Assembly (NCBI GenBank): GCA_011526585.1
Contig: WYBB01000177.1
Coordinates: 1-64,000 of the forward strand
Reading direction: 5' to 3'
DNA length: 64,000 nucleotides
Source: Deltaproteobacteria bacterium
GTDB taxonomy: Bacteria; Myxococcota_A; UBA9042; PHBI01
This document shows, in pieces, positions 35,195 through 43,017 of this stretch; position 1 is the stretch's first letter; each line of letters begins with the position of its first letter. Position numbers and translations under genes: made by a program. Below the pieces are notes generated by a model, which saw nothing but the letters and a program-made list of their open reading frames with translations, was not told the DNA's origin and searched no databases.

Positions 35195-36427
35195 TCAGGG
35201 TGGCCGTTCGGTCCCGGCGGACCGGCAGGCGCGATCGATCGTGAGGCGCCAGCGCGCGCCCTTGTAGGCGCGGCTGGTCCCGGTCGGCCAGGACATCACC
35301 TCGACGGTGAGCGGCTCGGCCTTCTTCGGCGTGACGATGACGTGCGCCGCGCCGCGCCGGCCGGAGGCGCGCGACTCGAAGGCGACCTTGCGCCGGGCCT
35401 TGGGGCGGCTCAGCGTGCCGGTGAAGAGATCGTTGCCGTGGCGATCCTCGATCTGGATCCGCGGGGCCCAGCGCGTGCCTTCGACGCGCTCGAGCCGGAG
35501 CGACAGCGGGGCCAGCGGGTCGTCCGCCAGCGGCTCGATCTGCAGGCGGCGCACGCGCGCCTTGCCGTCGGCGAAGTCGCCTTCGATCGTCTCGACGCCG
35601 CACTGGGTGCGGGGCTCGGGCACCGTGGCCGCGAGCGCGCGCGCCTCGCGCAGCTCGCGCATCATGGCCTTGGCGGCCTTGGAGTAGCGGGCGCGGATCG
35701 CGGCGGTCTGGTCGCGGCCGGCGCGGCAGGGCACGCGCGTCGCGCCGATCCCGAGGATGCGCCCGACGTCGAGCGCCTTGCCCCGCGCGTCCTCGATCGA
35801 CAGGTGCAGGTGGGGCGAGGCGTCGAGCACGGCGGTGCCGCCGATGAGGCCGAGCTCGTCGCCGGGGGCGACATGGTCGCCGACCTCGAGCCCGGGGCGT
35901 ACGGCCGCGATGTGCAGGTAGTGCACCTCGTGACCTTCGAGCGGGCCGTCGGTGATCCGGATGGAGATCACGCCGCCGCTGCGATGGCGGCCGTAGTCTT
36001 CGGTGAAGAAGTGCACCTTGCCGTAGCCCGGGACCTCCTTCCAGGCGGGCAGCTCGCGCCCGCCGCGCACGACCGTCGCGGGTCCGACGAGCGGCTTGCC
36101 GAAGCGCGCCGGGTCGTCGGCGGGGAGGCCGATCTGGATGACGCGCCCTTGTCCCATCGCGCGCACGACCGAGCCGAGCCCGGCGTCGGGCCCGACGCCG
36201 CCGATGTCGAGCGCCTTGTGGTGGCCGCGCCCCGTGCACTCGACCCAGCCGCGGAAGAGGTTGTCGAGCGGGTAGGGCAGGACGAGGCCGTCCTCGAGGC
36301 GGAAGACCCCGTGCAGGCCTCCCGCGTGGTCGTCCGCGACAGGCTCGGCGTACGCCGTGCCCGCGCTCGCGACCGCCGCCGCTGCGATCGCCGCCCAGGC
36401 GACGACGCGATGGGCTCGAGCCTGCAT
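35195..36427 (-). CDS. M23-family metallopeptidase-like protein, secreted
   Basis: A 410-residue protein with a Sec signal (MQARAHRVVAW...AYA). The LytM/M23 fold (about 40-235) shows the zinc ligands: H-x3-D in HKALD (H70, D74) and the HLH pair in PHLHLS near 205. Members cut peptide cross-bridges in peptidoglycan or bind septal regulators. The domain is interrupted by an insertion near 90-130 compared with short LytM domains. The C-terminal 150 residues are beta-rich and unrecognised. ATG 36427 has GGAGG 5 bases upstream. It lies between E3 (convergent) and lipB (divergent), so it has no evident link with lipoate metabolism. Activity is likely because the ligands are present. Confidence 0.82.
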   Translation of the reverse strand: MQARAHRVVAWAAIAAAAVASAGTAYAEPVADDHAGGLHGVFRLEDGLVLPYPLDNLFRGWVECTGRGHHKALDIGGVGPDAGLGSVVRAMGQGRVIQIGLPADDPARFGKPLVGPATVVRGGRELPAWKEVPGYGKVHFFTEDYGRHRSGGVISIRITDGPLEGHEVHYLHIAAVRPGLEVGDHVAPGDELGLIGGTAVLDASPHLHLSIEDARGKALDVGRILGIGATRVPCRAGRDQTAAIRARYSKAAKAMMRELREARALAATVPEPRTQCGVETIEGDFADGKARVRRLQIEPLADDPLAPLSLRLERVEGTRWAPRIQIEDRHGNDLFTGTLSRPKARRKVAFESRASGRRGAAHVIVTPKKAEPLTVEVMSWPTGTSRAYKGARWRLTIDRACRSAGTERPP

Positions 36428-36494
36428 CCGTCCTCCATACACGGGCGAAGCGGCGCGCGCCAAGCGCGAAGAGTGGGCCGGTGTACCCCCGTTC

Positions 36495-36523
36495 GCGACA
36501 GCTGCCGCGCGATCGGGTAGGGA
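36495..36523 (+). promoter_or_regulatory. Promoter candidate of lipB
   Basis: GCGACA (36495-36500), a 17-base spacer and TAGGGA (36518-36523) give a weak sigma-70-like match. The -10 element ends 7 bases before the GTG at 36531, the same spacing as at lipA. GGAGGA (36521-36526) can also serve as a ribosome site if transcription begins further upstream. Confidence 0.4.
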
Positions 36524-36530
36524 GGACGGC

Positions 36531-37196
36531 GTGAAGGCACCGCCGCTGACCGTGCGCGACCTCGGCCGCGCCGACTACGCCGAGACGCTCGCGCTGCAGC
36601 ACGCGCTCGTCGCCGAGCGCAAGGCGGGCGCGATCCCCGACACCCTCATCCTGGTCGAGCACCCGCCGGTCATCACGCTCGGCCGCCGCAAGGACGCGCC
36701 GGCGCACGTGCTCACGCCGGGACCGACGCCGGTCGTACAGGTCGAGCGCGGCGGCGACGTCACCTGGCACGGGCCGGGGCAGCTCGTCGGCTACCCGATC
36801 GTCATGCTCGCCGAGCCCGAGCGCGACGTGCACCGCGTGCTGCGCCGCCTCGAGGAGGCGTTCATCGCGCTCTGCGCGCGCGAGTTCCCGACGATCCACG
36901 CGTTTTCCCGCGCGGGACACACGGGGGTCTGGGCGCGCCCGGCCGCGAGCCCGAGCGGCGCCGAAAAGAAGATCGTCTCGCTCGGGATCGCGATCTCGGG
37001 CTGGGTGACGTTCCACGGCTTCGCGCTCAACGTCGACTGCGACCTCGACGAGTTCACGCGGATCCAGCCGTGCGGGCTCGAGGCCCGGGTCATGGGATCG
37101 CTCGCCTCGCTCGGCGCCGCGCTACCGCCGCGCGCCGAGCTGGCCGCGCGCGTCGCGGAGCACGTCGCCGTCGCCCTGGAGCGCACGCTCGTCTGA
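36531..37196 (+). CDS. lipB: Lipoyl(octanoyl) transferase
   Basis: A 221-residue enzyme that moves octanoate from acyl carrier protein to lipoyl domains, the step before LipA. Signature blocks are RGGDVTWHGPGQLVGYP (about 65-81), KIVSLGIAIS with the catalytic Lys (about 143), and ALNVDCDL...IQPCGL with the catalytic Cys (about 178). Length is normal. GTG 36531 is the only start compatible with the family N terminus and has a ribosome-like GGAGGA. Together with lipA at 29512 it completes the endogenous lipoylation pathway within 8 kb. The M23 gene on the opposite strand separates it from the dehydrogenase operon. Confidence 0.95.
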   Translation: MKAPPLTVRDLGRADYAETLALQHALVAERKAGAIPDTLILVEHPPVITLGRRKDAPAHVLTPGPTPVVQVERGGDVTWHGPGQLVGYPIVMLAEPERDVHRVLRRLEEAFIALCAREFPTIHAFSRAGHTGVWARPAASPSGAEKKIVSLGIAISGWVTFHGFALNVDCDLDEFTRIQPCGLEARVMGSLASLGAALPPRAELAARVAEHVAVALERTLV

Positions 37197-37217
37197 AGGT
37201 TCCAGGCGCGCACGCGC

Positions 37218-38561
37218 TCACGTCCGGCTGCGGCGCTGGCTCAAGACCACCGCCCAGATCAGGGCCAGCGTGCCGAGCACCGGGGCCAGGGTGGCGACCG
37301 CGCGCAGCGCGATCTCGAGGCTGCCCTGCCCGAAGCCGACCGCACGCAGGTGCGTGAGCGAGAGCGCGGCGTCCAGCGCGCCGAGCGCCGCCGCGGTGAG
37401 CAGGCGCCGGGTGCGGGGCCGACGCGCGGCGCGGTAGAGCGCGACGGCGAGCGCGGTGTCGAAGGCGACCCAGAGCCAGAGCTCGGCCGGCGAGAAGCCG
37501 AGGAGCGCGTGCTGGCCGACGAGCGCCAGGAGCGCGAGCAGGAGCGTCCAGGGTAGGAGCGGCAGCGCCAGCACGAACGGCGGACCGCTCGGGTGGCGCA
37601 CGATCGAGCGCGCGGCGAAGGCGACGAGCGAGCCGCCGGCGAAGGCGCGCAGCGAGGCGAAGAGGCTCCACAGCCCGCGGCGCGGTGGGTGCGCGAGCCA
37701 CACCGGCTCCCAGCGCATGGGGCTCAGGCGGCGTTTGTAGGCCGCGAGCCCCGCGAAGTCGTAGAGCGGTCTCAGCGCGCGGCGCGCGAGGCGAAGCGGA
37801 AGCGGCACGTCGCCCGAGAGCGGCGCGAGCCCGAGCGTGACGAGCGCCGCGTCCGGCACCGCGCGAAAGAGCGCGTCGAGCAGGCACTCGCTGGTGCCGT
37901 TGGGCGCGTCCGGCGCGCGATAGACGTCCTCGACCAGCCAGCCGTCGCGCGCGGGGATCGGCACGGCCGACAGGAAGGCGACCGCGCGGCCGTCGCGCTC
38001 GGCGACGAAATACTTATGAGATTCAGGATGGTAGAAGGAGTCGATTCCGACGATGAAGCGCATCGGCTCGAGGTGGTGGGCGTCGAGCCAGCGCCTGGCC
38101 ATCTGGTCGATCACCTCGCGCAGCGGGGACCCGGGTACGAGCTCGGACGGCTCGACCGCGCGCACGCGCACCCCCTTCTTGCGGGCGCGGCGGAGCTGTT
38201 CGCGCAGGCTGCGCGAGGCCTTGAGGGTGTCCGGCCAGGCGCGCGGCGAGAAGATCGGCTGCTCGCCGATGCGCATCGTCTCGAGGAGGCGGCGCTCGGT
38301 GGCGAAGAAGCAGGCGTTGCGGCGCGCGTCTTTGGCCGCGGTGACGAAGCGCGCGGCGGCGCGCTCGACCTCGTGCTCCGGCCCGACGGGGGCGCCGATC
38401 GCCACCCAGGTGCGGCCGGTGTCGACGTAGGCGAGCGCGGCGCCGGTGCCCTCGGGGGGCGGGCCGTCCTGCCAGTGGGCGAGCCCCGGCTTGAGCCCGG
38501 AGAAGGCGAAGGTCTCGCGACCGTGTGCGCTCACCGCCGCGCGATAGGCCTCGGCGCTCAT
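37218..38561 (-). CDS. DUF2156/MprF-C-terminal-like acyltransferase followed by membrane helices
   Basis: A 447-residue membrane protein. Residues 1-300 resemble the catalytic domain of aminoacyl-phosphatidylglycerol synthases (DUF2156, tandem GNAT fold): GDTG-like start, FFATERRLLETM, LRRARKKGVRVR, HKYFVAERDG and VEDVYRAPDAPNG. The last 130 residues hold about four hydrophobic segments (about 318-440). In MprF the membrane part comes first and the synthase last; here the order is reversed. The likely role is transfer of an amino acid to a membrane lipid, with substrate unknown. It starts 10 bases after the stop of the GT92-like gene, so they form an operon. Bases 38007-38035 are an AT-rich rare-codon patch. 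Confidence 0.7.
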   Translation of the reverse strand: MSAEAYRAAVSAHGRETFAFSGLKPGLAHWQDGPPPEGTGAALAYVDTGRTWVAIGAPVGPEHEVERAAARFVTAAKDARRNACFFATERRLLETMRIGEQPIFSPRAWPDTLKASRSLREQLRRARKKGVRVRAVEPSELVPGSPLREVIDQMARRWLDAHHLEPMRFIVGIDSFYHPESHKYFVAERDGRAVAFLSAVPIPARDGWLVEDVYRAPDAPNGTSECLLDALFRAVPDAALVTLGLAPLSGDVPLPLRLARRALRPLYDFAGLAAYKRRLSPMRWEPVWLAHPPRRGLWSLFASLRAFAGGSLVAFAARSIVRHPSGPPFVLALPLLPWTLLLALLALVGQHALLGFSPAELWLWVAFDTALAVALYRAARRPRTRRLLTAAALGALDAALSLTHLRAVGFGQGSLEIALRAVATLAPVLGTLALIWAVVLSQRRSRT

Positions 38562-38571
38562 CGTGCGCGGT

Positions 38572-39573
38572 TCAAATGAGCGGCGTCGGGCGCGCGTCCT
38601 TGGCCATCAGGTGCTGGCGCGAGTGCGGTCCGTTGATGAGGTGGTGCAGCGCGAGGTCGTCGCAGATGTGGGTCTGGTGCGGGCGCTTGGGCTGGTGCAC
38701 GCCGCAGAAGCCGCGGAAGTCGCCGCGGTAGATCGTCTTCATGCGCTGGTCGCCCTCGTGGCCGGGGTTGGCCCAGACGTGCGCCAGGTCCTCGTAGCGC
38801 ACGCGCGCGGCGCGGCGCGGCGGGCGCGCCTCCGACCAGTAGTTGCGCGCGCTCATGCAGCGCTCGTCGACGCGCTCGAGGTAGTCGCGCACGGTCATGC
38901 CGGGCTTGCCGCGCACGGCGAGGAACTCGTCGAGGTCGACCAGCATGAGGTAGGAGGAAAACGGCAGGAAGCGGTAGCGCGCCATGGTGAGGAAGAGCGC
39001 CTGCGCGTGGTGCCGCTTGGCCGAGGCGCTGCCGAGCCAGTAGCGGAAGTTCCACTCGCCGTGCACGATCTCCGGCGCCGTGTAGAGCGCCTTGGGCAGG
39101 CGCGCGAGGCGCCCGTTGTAGAAGAAGTAGAAGCGCTCGACGCCCTGCTCCTTGTAGTAGCGGTAGCAGGTCTCGATGTCCTCGAAGTCGTCCTTGAAGA
39201 GGGTCGCCAGGGCGAGCTCGCGCTCGGGCGGGGCCGGCACCGGGGTCAGGCGCTCGGTGAGGCGCTGGCCACGGTAGTTGACGACGAGCTCGTAGGTCGC
39301 GCGGATCGGGATGTGCCCCATCGGATAGATCACCGCGCGCATCGGCTCGTGCTCGTCGCGGCCGACGTCCTCGAAGTGACGCAGCCGCTCGCCGTCGAGC
39401 GCGACCTCGACCTCGCCGAAGTCGAACTCGACGTCCTCGTAGTAGGTCGTGATGAGCACGAGCTGGCGGCCGTTCTCCTCGTCGAGCGTGATGAAGGCGT
39501 CGGCGAAGAGGAAGCGGTCGAAGAGCCCGTCGATCTCGAAGAAGACCGGGCGGATCACGGCGCCGGCGATCAT
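38572..39573 (-). CDS. Glycosyltransferase family 92/DUF23-like protein
   Basis: A 333-residue protein. The core (about 140-300) shows the DUF23/GT92 pattern: LFKDDFEDIETCYRYYKEQG, then FYFFYNG, then YLMLVDLDEFL with the metal-binding DxD-like DLDEF. A KTIYR and a late HQTH-type His motif follow. The first 130 residues are a beta-rich domain not assigned. No signal peptide or membrane span is seen, so it probably acts at the cytoplasmic face. The start (ATG 39573) has no ribosome site, so a different start is possible. It is followed 10 bases later by the MprF-like gene, suggesting joint modification of a lipid or envelope glycan. Confidence 0.72.
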   Translation of the reverse strand: MIAGAVIRPVFFEIDGLFDRFLFADAFITLDEENGRQLVLITTYYEDVEFDFGEVEVALDGERLRHFEDVGRDEHEPMRAVIYPMGHIPIRATYELVVNYRGQRLTERLTPVPAPPERELALATLFKDDFEDIETCYRYYKEQGVERFYFFYNGRLARLPKALYTAPEIVHGEWNFRYWLGSASAKRHHAQALFLTMARYRFLPFSSYLMLVDLDEFLAVRGKPGMTVRDYLERVDERCMSARNYWSEARPPRRAARVRYEDLAHVWANPGHEGDQRMKTIYRGDFRGFCGVHQPKRPHQTHICDDLALHHLINGPHSRQHLMAKDARPTPLI

Positions 39574-39694
39574 GGCGTCGCCCGGCCCGTCGAGGTGATC
39601 GTGAAGCGAGTCGTCATGCCAAGGGCATGCACCGGGTCGGCGCGGCTCGTCAACCGCAGCCCCGGGGGACTGCCCGAGCGCCGCGCGGCACCGG

Positions 39695-40450
39695 TTACTT
39701 CAGGATCGGCGGCAGCATGAGGACCGTGCCGGGGCGCAGCGTCATCGGATCAGGGATGTCGTTGCTGTTGGCGATGCGGCGCCACTGGCGCGGGTCTTCG
39801 TAGGCGAAGGTGGCGATCCCCTGCAGGGTGTCGCCGCGCTTGACGGTGTAGATGCGCGCGTGGTCGGGCGACTGCTTGTTGCGCAGCTTGCTCTCCTTGG
39901 AGGCGGTCATGATCTGGCGCAGGCAGAGCGCGACCTTGGCGCGGCAGGGGCGGCCCGACGGCAGGAAGAGCGTGTACTCGACGGAGATCTTGGCGGCGAG
40001 GAAGGCGTAGGCCTCGTCGAGCTTGCTGCCCATGCTGAACTCGCCCCACACGAACTTGATGACGTGCAGCACGTGGGTGCCCGGCTGGTAGTCGAGCAGG
40101 GCCTCGAGCTTGTCGATGTACTTCTCGCGCACGCTCTCGCGGGTCTCGTAGGTGTCGAACCAGATCTCGCCGAGCTCGAGGCTCACCGGCTTGGTCGCGC
40201 TGTACTTGAGCTCTTTGGTGCTGTTGGCGGTGGCCTCCTCGGCGAACTCGACCTCCTTGTCCACCTTGATGGTGTGTGGGTTGAAGAGGAACGGGATCTC
40301 GTCGACCGGGTTGGTGAGCGACACGTCGCCGCTATTGCACTCGTAGACCATCAGGGTGGCCTTCTGGAGCTTGCCGCCGAACATCGAGGTGGCGGCGTTG
40401 TCGAGCGCGGCGGTGATCTTGGTGGCGACCTTGTTGGAGAGGGCGAGCAT
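39695..40450 (-). CDS. Contractile injection system tube/LysM protein (orphan)
   Basis: A 251-residue protein. The N-terminal 190 residues match the CIS tube/baseplate LysM family (gp53/Afp7-like), with KATLMVYECNSGD, IPFLFNPHTIKV and DTYETRESVREKYIDKLEALL. The C-terminal LysM (about 195-250) reads YTVKRGDTLQGIATFAY...PGTVLMLPP. In phage tails and extracellular contractile injection systems this protein links tube to baseplate. Here no sheath, tube, spike, AAA-ATPase or other baseplate gene is adjacent. ATG 40450 has a weak GAGG site about 12 bases upstream. It may be an orphan, a solitary component serving a distant cluster, or a repurposed LysM protein. Confidence 0.82.
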   Translation of the reverse strand: MLALSNKVATKITAALDNAATSMFGGKLQKATLMVYECNSGDVSLTNPVDEIPFLFNPHTIKVDKEVEFAEEATANSTKELKYSATKPVSLELGEIWFDTYETRESVREKYIDKLEALLDYQPGTHVLHVIKFVWGEFSMGSKLDEAYAFLAAKISVEYTLFLPSGRPCRAKVALCLRQIMTASKESKLRNKQSPDHARIYTVKRGDTLQGIATFAYEDPRQWRRIANSNDIPDPMTLRPGTVLMLPPILK

Positions 40451-40790
40451 GGGCGGTGACCTCAGGGGAGTGAGAGGTGCGCGTGCGGCGGGTGCGACCG
40501 GCTTCGCGCGGGCGTGGGGTGACGATGGACCGACGCGACGCGCAGCTCGGCGACCTGCCCGAAGGGCAGCGAGCGGGCGCCGACGATCGGAGGGTGGTCC
40601 GTCGTGAACCACCGGGTCAACGCGCGAGCGCGTGTGGTCCGATCGGTGTCAGATACCTGGGCATGGGGCGCGAGCATGGGGGCCTTCGTGACGGTGTGCC
40701 CACCCTACACGTCGAGCTCGCGCCGCGGCGGGAATGTCAGACGCCGCATCGATCGGGGCAGCGGACCCCCTCGTGCTCGCGCGCCCTCGA
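40451..40790. other. Gene-free stretch upstream of the CIS LysM gene
   Basis: About 340 bases with no supported coding sequence on either strand. It holds small hairpins, for example ctgccc-gaa-gggcag at 40555-40569, and probably the promoter of the minus-strand LysM gene. No clear -35/-10 pair or terminator is seen. Confidence 0.5.
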
Positions 40791-42896
40791 TCAGTACTGG
40801 GCGCCGTCGTTGCGCGCACCGGGGCTCGGCGAGCCGGTCGCGAAGGCGGCGTCGGGATCGAGCTCGCGCTCGCGCGCCCAGGCCGTGCCGGCGGGCAGGC
40901 CCGCGGCGAAGGCGACCTGCGCGACGACGAGGCCGTCGCGGTCGGCGAGCTTGACGCTGTCGCCGGTGTTGTTGAGCCCGAGCGCGCCGCTCGAGGCGAC
41001 CTGCATGATCGTCGTGCCGGCAACGAGCTCGGCCGCGCCGCCGCCGAAGACGACGAGCGCGCCGCCCGGCGGGATCAGGGTGTTTGCCGGGAAGCGGTGG
41101 CGCACGGCGAAGCCGTCGCTGAGCGTCCAGCCGGTGAGGTCGAGGGTCGCCGCGCCGGCGTTGACGATCTCGACGTACTCGTCGTCGGTCGTGTCGTGCT
41201 CGCCGTCGGCGTTGGAGTCGGCGGTCGGGTTGGGCATGATCTCGCTGACCAGGGCGCGCGCGACCTCGAGCGCGGGCGCGGCGCAGGACAGCGACGCCGG
41301 GGCGCAGACCCGCGTGCCGAGCGTGTTGTCGGCCTGCACGTTCCTGCAGGCGTAGCCCTCACCGCAGCCGAGCGAGGAGGTACACTCGGCGGCGCAGACG
41401 CGCTCGCCGTCCTTGTCGCGCACGCAGCGCATGCCTTCGCCGCAGGCGGCGTGCGAGGTGCAGCGCTCACACGCCAGGGCGAGGTCGGCCCAGGGGTGCA
41501 CGTGCGGGTTGTCGTCGAGGCCGTGTACGCCGTACATCGAGTCGAACCAGTACGAGTTGGCGTCGAGGTCGGCGAGCAGCTCGGCGTAGCGGGTCGGCGC
41601 GGCGACCTTCTTGCCGGGCGCGCCGAGCAAAACCGTCAGGACGTCGGTGACGGTGGCGGAGCTGGCGGCGTTCGAGAACGAGGTCGTCGTGATGACGTCG
41701 AGGTCCTTCAGGCCGGGCTTGGAGGGGTTGAGCGCGAAGGCCTGGCCGAGGCCGTAGGTGTCGCAGCCCTCGGCGACGATGAGCTGGTAGTGGTCCTTCC
41801 AGAGCGCGACGTCCTGGAGCTCGGAGTCGTCGAGGTCGCCTTCGGAGGTGAGCTTCCAGTTGGCGAGCGCGAAGCCGTAGAACGGGCCGGAGTGGCCGCT
41901 GAAGATCACGACCTCGCGCGCGGCGAGGCTCTCGAGCATGTCGGCTTCGAGCTGGCGGCCGCCCGCGGCCGTGTCCGGATCGGTCGCGTCGCCCTTGCGT
42001 CCCCAGAAGAGCGAGACCTTCGCCGTCACGGTGCGGCCGCGCCAGGTGACCTTGCCGGTGAGCGGGCCGGCGTCGTGCGTGAGCGCCTCCCACGAGGCGA
42101 CCGGGCTCTCGAAGCCCTTGCGCGAGACGAGCCAGTCGTAGACCTGGCGTGAGTGCTTCTCGTGATAGGCGCCGTGGTAGTCCCAGCCGAAGTGGATCCC
42201 GATCGTGAGCTCACCGTCGTCCATGAGGCGATCGAGCTCGAGCCAGGCGTCGTCCTCGGCGGGCTGCTTGCGGATCGTCAGCGGCATGAGCTCCTTCTGG
42301 GCGTCGGCGACCTTGCTCGGGTCGAAGGCGCTCCACGGGGCCTGGCGATACCACTCGCGGTCGGTCTCGAGGCGCTGCATGTCCGCGGTCGTGACCTTGC
42401 CGATCCAGAGATCGAAGCGCCAGGTGCCGTCGCCGAGCGGCTCGGCGTCGGGCAGGGCGGCGACGAGGTCGTTGTCACCACCGACCTCCTGACGGAAGGA
42501 GAACGACCAGGTGAGCTCGTCGACCTGCGCGAGGTCGAGATCTTCATAGGAGCCGTTCTTGGTCAGCGCCTTGAAGCCGCCGTAGCTGTCGTCCTTGTCC
42601 TTGTCGACGAGGTAGCGGTTGAGGAACCAGCCGATGACGATGTGGCGCGCCGGGATGAGGCGGCGGATCTCGGCCTCGCGCTCCTCGAGCGTGCGCCCGG
42701 CCCAGGCCGCGTCCAGCGTGATCGAGGTCGTGCCCTCGACCCAGTACTCGCTCGCCGAGAGCGAGAGGAAGTCGTCGGCCTTGCCCGGCTCGACGAGCGA
42801 TCCGATCGGCTCCTCGGGCGGGGCGGCATCGTCGCCGCAGGCGAGGGTTGGGAGGGCGAGCGCGATCGGGGCGACGAAGCGGACGAGGCGGTGCAT
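40791..42896 (-). CDS. Lipoprotein with a possible clan CD protease-like core, Cys-rich module and lamin-tail domain
   Basis: A 701-residue predicted lipoprotein (lipobox PTLAC, Cys20). The middle region (about 210-450) has FSGHSGP with His335 and, 43 residues later, VAEGCDTYG with Cys378. A His-Gly then Cys-Asp arrangement after hydrophobic strands resembles caspase/gingipain-type (clan CD) peptidases. Residues about 487-550 are Cys-rich, like EGF/Dickkopf modules. The C-terminal part (about 565-690) is a lamin-tail domain (SEIMPNP...DDEYVEIVNAG...LDLTGWTLSDG). All point to a surface location. A proteolytic role is inference from the motif pair. It is 340 bases downstream of nothing coding on its strand and is divergent from the SppA-like gene. 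Confidence 0.72.
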   Translation of the reverse strand: MHRLVRFVAPIALALPTLACGDDAAPPEEPIGSLVEPGKADDFLSLSASEYWVEGTTSITLDAAWAGRTLEEREAEIRRLIPARHIVIGWFLNRYLVDKDKDDSYGGFKALTKNGSYEDLDLAQVDELTWSFSFRQEVGGDNDLVAALPDAEPLGDGTWRFDLWIGKVTTADMQRLETDREWYRQAPWSAFDPSKVADAQKELMPLTIRKQPAEDDAWLELDRLMDDGELTIGIHFGWDYHGAYHEKHSRQVYDWLVSRKGFESPVASWEALTHDAGPLTGKVTWRGRTVTAKVSLFWGRKGDATDPDTAAGGRQLEADMLESLAAREVVIFSGHSGPFYGFALANWKLTSEGDLDDSELQDVALWKDHYQLIVAEGCDTYGLGQAFALNPSKPGLKDLDVITTTSFSNAASSATVTDVLTVLLGAPGKKVAAPTRYAELLADLDANSYWFDSMYGVHGLDDNPHVHPWADLALACERCTSHAACGEGMRCVRDKDGERVCAAECTSSLGCGEGYACRNVQADNTLGTRVCAPASLSCAAPALEVARALVSEIMPNPTADSNADGEHDTTDDEYVEIVNAGAATLDLTGWTLSDGFAVRHRFPANTLIPPGGALVVFGGGAAELVAGTTIMQVASSGALGLNNTGDSVKLADRDGLVVAQVAFAAGLPAGTAWARERELDPDAAFATGSPSPGARNDGAQY

Positions 42897-43017
42897 GGGC
42901 CGTGGCTAACAGCACAGCGACCCGAAATGCAACAACGGTGTCGCCTGGCGACGGGTCGTGGTAGGCGTGCAGCGGCGCCGCGCGTGGCGGCGCGAGGTTG
43001 GGCAGGTCTTGAGCAAC

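Noticed and set aside
40477-41355. A plus-strand open frame covering the gene-free region and the end of the lamin-tail lipoprotein
   Set aside because: No ribosome site and no recognisable domain, and most of it is antisense to a well-supported gene.
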